In this document: positions 9,311 to 18,375 of the stretch, piece after piece
How the letters are laid out: each line of letters opens with the position of its first letter
Position numbering within the stretch: position 1 is the first letter of the stretch
Origin: Nocardia sp. BMG111209
GTDB lineage: Bacteria; Actinomycetota; Actinomycetes; Mycobacteriales; Mycobacteriaceae
Assembly: GCF_000381925.1 (NCBI RefSeq)
Contig: NZ_KB907308.1
Span: forward strand, 868,001-932,000
DNA: 64,000 nucleotides
Direction of reading: 5' to 3'
Notes under the pieces: model-generated
Database searches by the model: none
Seen by the model: the letters and a program-made list of their open reading frames with translations, nothing else
Told to the model about the DNA's origin: nothing
Position numbers and translations under genes: made by a program

Positions 9311-10677
9311 TTCGCGACGACCTCGGTGAATTCCACCGGGGCGGGCTCGATCCGGTCCAGGGCCGCCAGATCCGCGCCGCGGGTCTCCCGCACGAATCCC
9401 ACGGCCACCAGGGTCACGACGGCGGCGCCGGCCAGATACCAGGCGATCGGCACGTAGGTCCCGTACGTGTCCAGCAGTTTCACCGCGATGATCGGCGCCA
9501 GCGAACCCGCGACGATCGAGGTCACCTGATAACCCAGGGACACACCGGAATACCGCATCCGGGTCGGGAACATCTCGGCCATGATCGCCGGCTGCGGCGC
9601 GTACATGAAGGCGTGGAACACCAGCCCCACGATGATCGCGGCCATGATCACCGGTTTGTGCCCGCTGTTCATCATCGGGAACGCGAAGAAGCCCCACGTG
9701 GCCGTGGCCAGCGCCCCGAACAGATAGACCGGCCGCCGTCCGATCCGATCGGACAACCGGCCCACCAGCGGGATCACGACGAAATGCACCGCGTGCGCGG
9801 CCAGCAGCCACCACAGGATCACCTTGGTGTCGGCCTTCACGTGCACCTTGAGATAGGTGATCGAGAACGTGACCACCAGGTAGTACATGATGTTCTCGCC
9901 GAACCGCAGCCCCATCGCGGTGAACACCCCGCGCGGATACCGCCGCAGCACCTCCAGCGCGCTGAACGAGGCGTCCCGGATCCGCTCCGCATCCCGTTGT
10001 GCCGCAACGAAGATCGGCGCGTCGGTAACCTTGGTGCGGACGTAGTAGCCGATCAGCACCACCACCGCCGACAACCAGAACGCCACCCGCCAACCCCAGG
10101 CCAGGAACGCCGCGTCGGACAGGGTCGATGTCAGCACCAGCAGCACGACGGTCGCGAGCATATTGCCCGCCGGCACCCCCGCCTGCGGCCAACTGGCCCA
10201 GAACCCGCGGCCCCGGGCCGGACTGTGCTCGGCGACCAGCAGCACCGCCCCGCCCCACTCCCCGCCGACGGCGAACCCCTGCAGGAATCGCAGGATCACC
10301 AGCAGCGCGGGCGCCAGATAGCCGACCTGGTGATAGGTCGGCAGACAGCCCATCAGGAATGTGGAGACGCCCACCAGCACCAGGCTGACCTGCAACAGCG
10401 ACTTGCGTCCGTACCGATCGCCGAAGTGCCCGAACACGATTCCGCCGATCGGCCGGGCCGCGAACCCGATGGCATAGGTGATGAACGCGTCCAGCACCGC
10501 GTCCAGATCACTGCCGCCCTTGGCGAAGAACACCTTGCTGAACACCAGCGTCGCCGCCGTGCCGTAGAGGAAGAACTCGTACCACTCGACGACCGTCCCG
10601 GCCATCGAGGCGGCCACCACCGTCCGCAGCCCGCGGGTGCCGGAATCGTCTGCCCGCGCTGCGTTGCGCACCCTCAT
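9307..10677 (-). CDS. MFS transporter, metabolite:H+ symporter (MHS) type
   Basis: 456 aa with 12 predicted membrane segments. It has the MHS opening ASMAGTVVEWYEFFLYG, the conserved loop GHFGDRYGRKS between TM2 and TM3, and a second one RLSDRIGRRPVYL. Relatives such as ShiA, ProP and KgtP import organic acids or osmolytes with protons. Overlap with the SDR gene suggests uptake of that enzyme's substrate. Start at 10677 gives the standard N-terminus; a longer frame upstream overlaps the divergent LysR gene. Confidence 0.88.
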   Translation of the reverse strand: MRVRNAARADDSGTRGLRTVVAASMAGTVVEWYEFFLYGTAATLVFSKVFFAKGGSDLDAVLDAFITYAIGFAARPIGGIVFGHFGDRYGRKSLLQVSLVLVGVSTFLMGCLPTYHQVGYLAPALLVILRFLQGFAVGGEWGGAVLLVAEHSPARGRGFWASWPQAGVPAGNMLATVVLLVLTSTLSDAAFLAWGWRVAFWLSAVVVLIGYYVRTKVTDAPIFVAAQRDAERIRDASFSALEVLRRYPRGVFTAMGLRFGENIMYYLVVTFSITYLKVHVKADTKVILWWLLAAHAVHFVVIPLVGRLSDRIGRRPVYLFGALATATWGFFAFPMMNSGHKPVIMAAIIVGLVFHAFMYAPQPAIMAEMFPTRMRYSGVSLGYQVTSIVAGSLAPIIAVKLLDTYGTYVPIAWYLAGAAVVTLVAVGFVRETRGADLAALDRIEPAPVEFTEVVAK

Positions 10678-10798
10678 CAGAACTCCTTCTCGACCGGGAG
10701 CCGTGCCCGAAGATGTGACGCCTCCCACATTTACCTGGTCGGATCCGAGTATCAATGCAGATGTTCGCCGGTAACAATGCCCAATTCCGCACCGGATA

Positions 10799-10814
10799 TC
10801 TGCGAAAATGCAGA
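10799..10814. promoter_or_regulatory. Inverted repeat at the start of the LysR gene
   Basis: TCTGC-N6-GCAGA forms a perfect 5-bp inverted repeat ending two bases before the LysR GTG. A further TGCAGA half-site lies at 10756-10761. LysR proteins bind dyads in divergent promoters and repress their own gene, so this is a plausible autoregulatory and divergent control site for the MFS-SDR operon. Function inferred from position. Confidence 0.45.
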
Positions 10815-10815
10815 A

Positions 10816-11739
10816 GTGATCACCAGTCCCTCGCCGGCCCGCCGACCCAGCCCCGACGACCTGCTGGTCCTGCTGGCGGTGGGCCGCACCGGCCGCTTCG
10901 TCTCCGCCGCAGAGGAACTCGGCATCAACCACACCACCATCTCCCGCCGCGTCGCCGCCCTGGAACAAACCCTCGGCGGCCGCGTGCTGACCCGGGTCAC
11001 CGGCGGCTGGGAACTCACCGACCTCGGCCGCGAGGCGCTGACCGCGGCCGAGGCGGTCGACGCCGCGGTCCGATCCCTGACCACCGACGCCACCGGCGCC
11101 CGCATCCTCGAGGGTGTGGTCCGGATCTCCGCCACCGACGGCTTCAGCGCCTATATCGCCGCCCCCGCCGCGGCCGGCGTCCAGCGCCGCCACCCGCGCG
11201 TCGCCGTCGAGATCATCACCGCCACCCGCCGGGCCTCCACCCAGCGTTCGGGCCTGGATCTCGAGGTGGTGGTGGGCCGTCCGAAGGTGCACCGTGCGAT
11301 CGCGACCCCGCTCGGCGACTACTGCCTCGGCCTCTACGGCTCCCGCGACTACCTCGCCGCCCACCCCGCTCCCACCGGCATCGACGATCTGGCCCGCCAC
11401 CCCCTGGTCTACTTCATCGAGTCGATGCTCCAGGTCGACGACCTCGACCTGGCCTCCAGTTTCGCCCCCGCGATGCGCGAATCCGTCTCGTCCACCAACG
11501 TTTTCGTCCACGTCGAGGCCACCCGCGCCGCCGCCGGGCTCGGCCTGCTCCCCTGCTTCATGGCCGACCGCCACCCCGATCTGATCCGGGTCCTCCCCAC
11601 CGAGGTCGCGGTCCGCCTCACCTACTGGCTCGTCGGCCGTCCCGAAACCCTGCGCCGCCCCGAGGTTTCCACCGTCGTCGAGGCCCTCCACACCACCGTG
11701 CGGGAGCACGCCGACGCGCTACTGGGCATCCGGGACTGA
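10816..11739 (+). CDS. LysR-family transcriptional regulator
   Basis: 307 aa. N-terminal HTH (about residues 10-70) with GRFVSAAEELGINHTTISRR, and a C-terminal substrate-binding domain. It is divergent from the MFS-SDR operon across a 138-bp gap, the usual LysR arrangement, so it probably controls that pair. The GTG at 10816 is preferred; an in-frame ATG at 10777 would add 13 residues and place the inverted repeat inside the gene. No clear ribosome site precedes either. Confidence 0.85.
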   Translation: MITSPSPARRPSPDDLLVLLAVGRTGRFVSAAEELGINHTTISRRVAALEQTLGGRVLTRVTGGWELTDLGREALTAAEAVDAAVRSLTTDATGARILEGVVRISATDGFSAYIAAPAAAGVQRRHPRVAVEIITATRRASTQRSGLDLEVVVGRPKVHRAIATPLGDYCLGLYGSRDYLAAHPAPTGIDDLARHPLVYFIESMLQVDDLDLASSFAPAMRESVSSTNVFVHVEATRAAAGLGLLPCFMADRHPDLIRVLPTEVAVRLTYWLVGRPETLRRPEVSTVVEALHTTVREHADALLGIRD

Positions 11740-11754
11740 CACCGGACCGCACGG

Positions 11755-12849
11755 TCAGCGCCGGGCCGCCGCGTATCGCGCGTAGCAGGCGAGGTGGGCG
11801 GCGGCGGCCCGGTCCCAGTCGTAGCCGCGGGCGACGGTGCGGCCGTGGATGATCCGGACGGGGTCGCGGTGCAGGGCACGGGACATGGCGGCGGCCGCCG
11901 CCGGTGCGTTCGCGGCGTATTCGACCGTGTCGCCGAAGACTTCGCGCAGGACCGGGAGATCCCGTGCGACGACCGGAATCCCGGCGGCGAGGGCCTCCAT
12001 CGCGGCCAGGCCGAAGCCCTCCTTCGTGGACAGGAACGGGAGCACGGTGGCGGCGGCCATCAGGGCGGGCAGGTCGGGGTGCGGGACCGGGCCGAGGACG
12101 ATCGGGTTCAGGCCGAGTTCGGTTGCGCGGGTGTCGAATCGGGCTCGATAGTCGCGGTAGTCGAAGAGGGTCTCGCCCCCGGCGAAGACCAGGCTCAGGT
12201 CCGGGTGCTCACGGGCCAGGATCGCGAAGGACTCCAGCAGATCCAGGCTGCCCTTGCGGGGTTCGATGCCGCCGACGGCCAGCACGTAGCGGCCCAGGCG
12301 TTCCCACCAGGCGGCGCGAGCCGGTGCCGCGGCGGGACCGGCCGCGGCGGCGAAGCGGTCGTATTCGACACCGTTGGGAATCACGGTGGGCCGCAGGCCC
12401 CAGCCCGCCTCGACCTCCGCCGCGACCGCGGCCGAGACGCAGATCCGCGCGTACGGCTGGACCACCGCGCGATCGTGACAGCGGGCCAGTTCCGGGGTGG
12501 TGAACCGGTCCAGGTGGTGGATGGTGCGCACGCAGTGCGGGACGGCGTTGGCGCTGATGCAGTCCTGGGCGTGCGCGATGTCGTAGTCGTGGGCGGGAAA
12601 AGCGTAGTGCAGCAGCGATATCGAGCGGAGGATCCGCGGACCCACCGGTTCCCCCTCGATCGGCGGGAACGGGACCACCCGGACCGTCACCGCCGGATCC
12701 ACCGGGCGGAAGAACGCGTCGTCACCGCCGCGGCCCAGGGTCCACACCGTCACGTCGGTCCCGGCGCGCGCCAGCGCCTCGGCCAGGTTCAGGGTGTGCA
12801 CCACGCCGCCACGGGGTTTCGTGGAGTAGGTCAGTAGCGCGATCCGCAT
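11755..12849 (-). CDS. MSMEG_0565-family glycosyltransferase (Nit1C-linked)
   Basis: 364 aa GT4-type enzyme. It starts MRIALLTYSTKPRGGVVH, with PNGVE, GGIEPRKG and the C-terminal nucleotide-sugar motif STKEGFGLAAMEALAAG (E-x7-E). It is the last gene of the operon that also encodes nitrilase, radical SAM, GNAT/AIR and flavoprotein members, exactly the actinobacterial MSMEG_0565 setting. Its start overlaps the previous stop by ATGA. The glycosylated product is unknown; cluster membership suggests the pathway ends in a glycoside or modified small metabolite. Confidence 0.85.
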   Translation of the reverse strand: MRIALLTYSTKPRGGVVHTLNLAEALARAGTDVTVWTLGRGGDDAFFRPVDPAVTVRVVPFPPIEGEPVGPRILRSISLLHYAFPAHDYDIAHAQDCISANAVPHCVRTIHHLDRFTTPELARCHDRAVVQPYARICVSAAVAAEVEAGWGLRPTVIPNGVEYDRFAAAAGPAAAPARAAWWERLGRYVLAVGGIEPRKGSLDLLESFAILAREHPDLSLVFAGGETLFDYRDYRARFDTRATELGLNPIVLGPVPHPDLPALMAAATVLPFLSTKEGFGLAAMEALAAGIPVVARDLPVLREVFGDTVEYAANAPAAAAAMSRALHRDPVRIIHGRTVARGYDWDRAAAAHLACYARYAAARR

Positions 12850-13700
12850 CAGTGGGCGCCCTTCTCGCTGGTGAGGTTGTGATAGGCGTCGGTGCGGCGT
12901 TCCTCGAGGTGCCGCAGCACCCGCCGGGCCCTCGCGACCTCGGCGTCCACGTCGACATCGCAGACCGCCAGCCCGCCCTTGGACCAGGTCCGGGCCAGGA
13001 TCTCCCCGCCCGGACCGACCACCTTCGCCTGCCCGAGGAACCGCAGACTGCCCGTCACGCCGGTCTGATTGGACGAGACCAGCACCACCTGGTTCTCGGC
13101 GGCGCGGGCCTGGTCGTAGAGGTCGAACAGGCGCGCCTGCCGGTCGTTCGGCATCCGGGAGGCCCGATCGGTGATGCTGGCGGGCCACGCCGACAGGGCC
13201 GCGATCACCCGCGCGCCGTCCAGGGCGAGGGTGCGCGCGGACTCCGGGAAGGTCTTGTCGTAGTCGATCAACATGCCCAGCCGACCGACGGGAGTATCGA
13301 AGGCGGAGAAGCGATCTCCCGCCGCATAGGCCAGATGTTCACCGGCCGGCTGATGCACCTTCCGGTGGCGGCCCAGCACCCCGTCGCCGGTGAGGCAGAC
13401 CGCCGCGTTGTAGCGCAGGTCGCCCGCGCGCTCGGCGTAGCCGACGCACACCACCATGTCACCCGCGGTGCGGCACAACAGCCGGATCTCCGGCCCGTCC
13501 GGATCGAGCGCCTCCGGGCCCGATGCCGGATCCGGGTGGCGCAGATCGCCGATGTAGCCGCCGAGTGTGGCGTCCGGCAGCACCAGCAGATTCACGCCGT
13601 CGGCGGCCAGCCGCTCGATGATGGCGGCCAGCTTGTCCAGCGAACGGGCGATGTCGGCGCCGAAATGTGCTGCCACGGCGGCGATTCGGATGGTGGTCAT
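12849..13700 (-). CDS. Nitrilase-fold protein with catalytic Cys and Glu replaced (pseudoenzyme?)
   Basis: 283 aa, clearly homologous along its length to the nitrilase encoded at 14946-15857. The nitrilase triad is Glu-Lys-Cys. The lysine is kept (K114 in HRKVHQP), but the glutamate is Asp (D43 in LPDATLGGY) and the nucleophilic Cys is Asp (D146 in GMLIDYDKTFPE; codon GAC). The sister protein has E43, K123 and C155 in the same motifs. Frame and length are intact with no stops, so this is not simple decay. It may be a non-hydrolytic partner subunit or binding protein. Start at 13700, ATGA overlap with the next gene. Confidence 0.88.
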   Translation of the reverse strand: MTTIRIAAVAAHFGADIARSLDKLAAIIERLAADGVNLLVLPDATLGGYIGDLRHPDPASGPEALDPDGPEIRLLCRTAGDMVVCVGYAERAGDLRYNAAVCLTGDGVLGRHRKVHQPAGEHLAYAAGDRFSAFDTPVGRLGMLIDYDKTFPESARTLALDGARVIAALSAWPASITDRASRMPNDRQARLFDLYDQARAAENQVVLVSSNQTGVTGSLRFLGQAKVVGPGGEILARTWSKGGLAVCDVDVDAEVARARRVLRHLEERRTDAYHNLTSEKGAH

Positions 13701-13711
13701 GCCGCAGGCGC

Positions 13712-14953
13712 TCAGGCGGCGGCGGTTTCGCGGGCGGACACCGCGATCCGGTCGGCGAGATGTCCGGCGTCGCGGGCGATCGCGGCGAAACGACCGGAAC
13801 CCCAGGTGTGCAGCCAGGGCAATCCCAGGAAGTAGAGCCCGGGTACGGCCGTGACCCCGCGGCGATGACACGGATGCCCCGCGCCGTCGAAGACACCGGC
13901 GCGTAGCCAGCGGTAGTCGGTCCGGAAACCCACCGACCACAACACCGTCGTGATGTCGTGCGCCCCGAGGTCGATCGCGGGGATCTCCTGTTCGGGCCGC
14001 CACACCGGGACGTACCGCGGCTCGGTGGGCGCGTCGATACCGGATCGCGCGATGTAGGCGTCGATCGAATCCTTGATGCCCTCGGCGACCGCGTCGGCGG
14101 CGTCCAGGGATCGTTGCAGCGTCGGCGCGAAATGTGCCTGCTCACTGTGGAAGTCGATCATCCGGCCGTACAGGGCCATACCCTCCAGCGCGAATCGGCG
14201 CAGGTCGATGTCGCGGCCGCCGTCGCGGCCGGTGACGTAGTGGTTGGTGTTCTCCCGGCGGGCCAGCCCGCCGGGCTGGTCCTCGACGGGAATGTCGTAG
14301 TGCCCCATGTCCTGCAGCCACGCCACACAGTCCCGCCCCCGGTAGAACCGGGCGACCCGCGGCGCGTCGCCGGCGGCCAGATGCACCTGCCGGCCCGCGA
14401 GATGCAGGTCCTCGGCGATCTGCGCGCCCGACTGCCCGGTCCCGACGACCAGCACCGCACCCGGCGGCAGCGCGTCCGCGCTGCGGTACTGCGCGGAGTG
14501 CAGCTGGGTGACGGTGGCCGGGAGCCGCTCGGCGAACCGCGGCACCGTCGGCACGTGGTAGCCGCCGACCGCGACCACCACCTGATCGCAATGCACCGGG
14601 CCCGAGGAGGTTTCGACATCGAAACCGGACGCGGCCGGAGTGACCGCGGTGACCGCCACGTGTTCGCGCACCGGCGGATCGAAGGTGTCGGCGTAGCCGC
14701 GCACCCACCGATAGATCTCGTCGCGCGGCATGAAGCCGTCCGGGTCGGGGCCCTCGTAGCGATAGCCGGGCAGTACGCACTGCCAGTTCGGGGTGACGAG
14801 AGTGAAGTTGTCCCAACGACCGTCGCGCCACTCGTGCGCGATCGTGTCGCGTTCCAGCACCACGTGATCGATACCCCGGTCGGCCAGGTGCCGGCTCATC
14901 GCCAGTCCGGCTTGGCCCGCGCCGATCACCACCACCTGCCGATGCTCAGGCAT
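13712..14953 (-). CDS. MSMEG_0569-family flavin-dependent oxidoreductase (NitH-like)
   Basis: 413 aa. Two dinucleotide-binding motifs are seen: VVVIGAGQAGLA (G11-G16) for FAD and VLVVGTGQSGAQ (G171-G176) for NAD(P)H, the pattern of flavin monooxygenase-like enzymes. The segments WRDGRWDNFTLVTPNWQ and LPWLHTWGSGRF are typical of the Nit1C flavoprotein. Start at 14953 overlaps the upstream nitrilase stop by 8 bp. It probably oxidises an intermediate of the Nit1C pathway; the substrate is unknown. Confidence 0.87.
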   Translation of the reverse strand: MPEHRQVVVIGAGQAGLAMSRHLADRGIDHVVLERDTIAHEWRDGRWDNFTLVTPNWQCVLPGYRYEGPDPDGFMPRDEIYRWVRGYADTFDPPVREHVAVTAVTPAASGFDVETSSGPVHCDQVVVAVGGYHVPTVPRFAERLPATVTQLHSAQYRSADALPPGAVLVVGTGQSGAQIAEDLHLAGRQVHLAAGDAPRVARFYRGRDCVAWLQDMGHYDIPVEDQPGGLARRENTNHYVTGRDGGRDIDLRRFALEGMALYGRMIDFHSEQAHFAPTLQRSLDAADAVAEGIKDSIDAYIARSGIDAPTEPRYVPVWRPEQEIPAIDLGAHDITTVLWSVGFRTDYRWLRAGVFDGAGHPCHRRGVTAVPGLYFLGLPWLHTWGSGRFAAIARDAGHLADRIAVSARETAAA

Positions 14954-15857
14954 GAGCGGTCTCCCGTTCCGGTCGTCCCACCACGCCGTAGCGCTGTACG
15001 ACGCTGCCGTACACCTCGGGCCGGCGGTCGCGCAGGTTGTACATGCCGCCGTCGCGGGCCAGCCGCAGCGCCTCGGCGACATCGACTGTGGCCGTTGTCA
15101 ATCCGGGGGCCGTGCCGGTGGTGGCGAGTACCTCGCCGCCCGGCCCGACGATCTTCGCGCTGCACACGAAGCGCAGCGAGCCGAACCGGCCCGCCTGATT
15201 GGCGGCCACCCAGATCACCTGGTTCTCCACCGCGCGGGCCCGGTCGAAGATGTCGAAACGCTGGGTCCAGCGGTCGTCTTCGAGGCGTTCGGCGGCGGCG
15301 GTGCGGGCCGTCGGCCACGCCGATACCGAGGCGATGATCTCGGCGCCGTCGAGCGCCAGGCCGCGCGCGGCCTCCGGGAAGGCCTTGTCGTAGCAGATCT
15401 GCATACCCATCCGGCCGATCGGGGTGTCGAACCCCCGATACTCGGAACCGGCCGCGTAGCAGAGGTTTTCGCCGAGCGGCTGATGCACCTTGCGGTACGA
15501 GCCCAGGATGCCGTCACCGGTGAGGGTGACCGCGGCGTTGTAGCGGGTGTCGCCGTCGGCCTCGCAGAAACCCAGGGTCACCACGAGATCCCCGGCGAGC
15601 GCGGCGATCCGGCGCAGTTCCGGCCCGTCCAGGGCCAGCGCCGGTGGCAGACTGCGCAGCCGCCGCGCCCGCGCCTCCTCGCTCTCGTCGGTGCCGCCGA
15701 GGCTGGTCAGATAGCCGCCGAGGCAGGCCTCGGGCAGGACCAGCAGGTGGCTGCCGCGGGCACGCGCCTCGTCGATCAACGCGCCGATGGTGTGATAGCA
15801 CTGCTCCAGGTCGCGGCCGAATTCGGCGGCGGCGACGGAGATGACGGTCTCGCTCAT
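14946..15857 (-). CDS. Nit6803-type nitrilase (Nit1C core enzyme)
   Basis: 303 aa carbon-nitrogen hydrolase with the full catalytic triad: E43 (LPEACLGGY), K123 (YRKVHQPLGENL) and C155 (GMQICYDKAFPE). These enzymes convert nitriles to carboxylic acids and ammonia. The operon context (NitB, radical SAM, GNAT/AIR fusion, flavoprotein) identifies it as the Nit1 branch, the Sll0784/MSMEG group, linked in the literature to nitrogen starvation and to cyanide assimilation. ATGA overlap with the upstream gene. Confidence 0.9.
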   Translation of the reverse strand: MSETVISVAAAEFGRDLEQCYHTIGALIDEARARGSHLLVLPEACLGGYLTSLGGTDESEEARARRLRSLPPALALDGPELRRIAALAGDLVVTLGFCEADGDTRYNAAVTLTGDGILGSYRKVHQPLGENLCYAAGSEYRGFDTPIGRMGMQICYDKAFPEAARGLALDGAEIIASVSAWPTARTAAAERLEDDRWTQRFDIFDRARAVENQVIWVAANQAGRFGSLRFVCSAKIVGPGGEVLATTGTAPGLTTATVDVAEALRLARDGGMYNLRDRRPEVYGSVVQRYGVVGRPERETAHA

Positions 15858-17311
15858 GATTCTCCCAATCCGGTGACGGTGCCGGGCACCGCGTCGGTGA
15901 CGGCCCCGTCGGGCCAGCGCAGGACGACTCCCGGTGTGGCGGTGAGGGTTCCGCACACCGCCGAGGTCGCCGGGCCGGGATCGGCGATGCGCGCGCCGGG
16001 ACGATCGGCGGTGAGCATCGCGAAACCCGGGAAACAGGTGAGCCAATCGGCCACCGCGGCGCCGGCCGGCCGCGGCACCCGGGCCACCTCCAGTTCGGCG
16101 CCCACGCCGGACGCCTCGGCCAGCATCCCCACGGTGCCGGCCAATCCCGCCATACTGACGTCCTTGGCGGCGGCCGGCGCCGTGGCGGCGACGAAGCCGC
16201 CCAGGGCCCGCAGTTCGGGCCCGCTGCGGGAGGTCGTCGAATCCCATTGACGGCCTTGATATCCGGGCCGCCAGCGACCGCCGAGGTCCGCGGTCACCCG
16301 CAGTTCGTGACCGGCGCGGCCGCCGCCGCCGGGAACCGGCCGGTCGGTGCGGCCCAGCGCGGTGACCGACAGCGCGGCCGGCACGCCGAGCTGGGTGTGA
16401 CCGCCGAGCACCGGAACGTCCCAGGCGCGAGCGCCTTCCGCCAGCCCGCGCAGGATCCGGGTCAGCAGGGAGGCGGTGGGCGCGCCGACCGCGTCCAGCA
16501 GCCCGGCCGGTGTCGCGCCCATCGCGGCCAGATCGTTCAGGTTGACCAGCACCGCGCACCAGCCCGCCCACTCCGGATCCCGTTCCACCATGGCCGGGAT
16601 GATGGCGTCACAGGCCGCGATGAGGTCCGAGCCGGGTACCGGTGCACCGTCGTCGCCGCGGAATCCGCTGCCGCCGAACGCCTTCGGATGTCCGTCCAGG
16701 ACCGCCAGCGCGGACCCGAGCGCCGCCTTGGTGCTGTGGGCCAGCCGCCGGATGCGGTCGATCGGCCATCGCATCCGGGCATGCGGCGCCCCGCCGATCA
16801 CGCAGTCGCCCAGCCGATTCCAGCCCAGCTGCGCGAACATCGGTTCGTGCGCGGCCTGTACGGTCGCCTCGAAGCGCAGCACGCCGCTGCCCTCGGCATG
16901 CGCGCAGGCCGCGCGGACCAGCGCCGGGCCGAGGCCCCGGGTGCGACGGGCCGGATCGACCACCAGCCGGCTGCCGGTCCACCACCCCAGATCCGGGTCG
17001 GTCGCCGGGGCGAGCCGCACCCCGCCGAGGACGGTACCGTCCGCGGTGGCCGCGACCAGCACCACCGTGCGGGGATCGTCGTCGAGATCGTCGGCGTCAC
17101 TACCCGCGAACAGGCCCTGTTCCACGACGAAGGCCGACCGCCGCAGGTTCCGGTAGGCCGTCAGGTCCCGGGCGTCGGCGGGCCGGATCAGGTACTCCGG
17201 CGCCGCCGTGGGCTGCCCGGACAGCAGGCAGCGATCCACCCGCTGGGCCGCACCCGGACCCGCACTCCACCAACCGGTTTCGGCCGTCGCGGCGATCCGT
17301 GTCGTCCGCAT
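15854..17311 (-). CDS. Fused GNAT acetyltransferase and AIR-synthase-like protein (MSMEG_0567 type)
   Basis: 485 aa. Residues about 40-180 are a GNAT domain (YLIRPADARDLTAYRNLRR, FVVEQGLF, RTRGLGPALVRAACAHA). Residues about 185-485 resemble AIR synthase/PurM-type ATPases (VLVNLNDLAAMGATPAGLL, VLGGHTQLGVPAALSV). In cyanobacteria these are separate genes (sll0786, sll0787); here they are one chain, as in mycobacteria. ATP- and acetyl-CoA-dependent chemistry on a nitrogenous intermediate is inferred. Ends with ATGA overlap to the nitrilase. Confidence 0.88.
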   Translation of the reverse strand: MRTTRIAATAETGWWSAGPGAAQRVDRCLLSGQPTAAPEYLIRPADARDLTAYRNLRRSAFVVEQGLFAGSDADDLDDDPRTVVLVAATADGTVLGGVRLAPATDPDLGWWTGSRLVVDPARRTRGLGPALVRAACAHAEGSGVLRFEATVQAAHEPMFAQLGWNRLGDCVIGGAPHARMRWPIDRIRRLAHSTKAALGSALAVLDGHPKAFGGSGFRGDDGAPVPGSDLIAACDAIIPAMVERDPEWAGWCAVLVNLNDLAAMGATPAGLLDAVGAPTASLLTRILRGLAEGARAWDVPVLGGHTQLGVPAALSVTALGRTDRPVPGGGGRAGHELRVTADLGGRWRPGYQGRQWDSTTSRSGPELRALGGFVAATAPAAAKDVSMAGLAGTVGMLAEASGVGAELEVARVPRPAGAAVADWLTCFPGFAMLTADRPGARIADPGPATSAVCGTLTATPGVVLRWPDGAVTDAVPGTVTGLGES

Positions 17312-17312
17312 G

Positions 17313-18371
17313 TCAGCCGCCCAGGCTCGGCAGCGCGCTGCACGCGCCGCACGCCGCGCAGCCGGCCTTCTGCCCGGCGCCGGCCATCCCGGCCCGGCGC
17401 AGCGCCGCGGCCACCCGGGCGGTCACGTCGGCGAGCAGCTGTGGTGCCGGCGCCTGCGCGCCGTCGGCATCGACCGCGAGGGTGCCCGCCAGCGGCCGGA
17501 ACGGCACCACGAACGGATACACCCCCATCGCGATGAGTTCCTCGGCGCCGGTGACCAATTCGTCCGGATCCTCACCGAGCCCGACGAGCAGATAGGTGGA
17601 CACCTGGTTGCGGCCGAACAGCCGCACCGCCTCGGCCCAGGCCGCCCGGTATTCCGACAGCGGCACGGTCGATTTGCCCGGCATCCACCGGGCGCGCACC
17701 CGGTCGTCCAGCGACTCCACGTGGATACCGATGGAATCGGCGCCCGCGGAACGCAATTCGGCCAGCGCGATCGGATCTCCGGGCGGTTCGCACTGCACCT
17801 GGATCGGCAGCTCCGGCACCGCCGCACGCACCGCCCGCACACAGCGGGCCAGATGCCGTGCGCCCCGGTCCTTTCCGGCGGAGGTACCGGTGGTCATCAC
17901 CAGCTGCCGGACCCCGTCGAGGCGGACCGCCGCCGCGGCCACCTCGGCCAGTTGCTCCGGCCGCTTCACCGCGACGGTGTTCCCCGCGGTCAGCGACTCC
18001 TCGATGGAACAGAACCGGCAGCGCTGATCGGCGGCATAGCGCACGCAGGTCTGAACCACGGTGGTGGCCAGCACATCCGCGCCGTGTAGCCGGGCGATCT
18101 GCTCGTAGGCGACGCCGTCGGCGGTGCGCAGATCGTAGAAGCGCGGGCGGCGTACCGGTTCGACGGCGATACCGAGGTCCGCACCGTCGAGCAGCAGCCG
18201 GTCACCGCGGATCTCGTAGGGGCTGTCGGCCCGGATCGGCAGTGCCGCACCGACTCCGCCGAGCAGCACATGGCCGTCGTCGCTCGGCCCGGCACCGGCG
18301 CGCCGCCGCACCGGTACCTCGACACGTATCCCGCGCAGCGCCAGGTCCACGCGGGTGGACACCTCGGTCAT
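17313..18371 (-). CDS. MSMEG_0568-family radical SAM protein (NitD-like)
   Basis: 352 aa. The 4Fe-4S site is C109-x8-C118-x2-C121 (ending CRFC), wider than the canonical CX3CX2C; this spacing seems to be a family trait rather than a defect. C338-x2-C341-x2-C344 near the C-terminus may hold an auxiliary cluster. Its reaction is unknown; all Nit1C clusters carry it. It lies 4 bp after the NitB-like gene and 1 bp before the GNAT/AIR gene. Confidence 0.87.
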   Translation of the reverse strand: MTEVSTRVDLALRGIRVEVPVRRRAGAGPSDDGHVLLGGVGAALPIRADSPYEIRGDRLLLDGADLGIAVEPVRRPRFYDLRTADGVAYEQIARLHGADVLATTVVQTCVRYAADQRCRFCSIEESLTAGNTVAVKRPEQLAEVAAAAVRLDGVRQLVMTTGTSAGKDRGARHLARCVRAVRAAVPELPIQVQCEPPGDPIALAELRSAGADSIGIHVESLDDRVRARWMPGKSTVPLSEYRAAWAEAVRLFGRNQVSTYLLVGLGEDPDELVTGAEELIAMGVYPFVVPFRPLAGTLAVDADGAQAPAPQLLADVTARVAAALRRAGMAGAGQKAGCAACGACSALPSLGG

Positions 18372-18375
18372 CGTC

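Noticed and set aside
13712..15082. N-terminal extension of the flavoprotein into the nitrilase gene
   Set aside because: The extra residues are a frame-shifted reading of the nitrilase; MPEHRQVVVIGAGQAG is the natural start.
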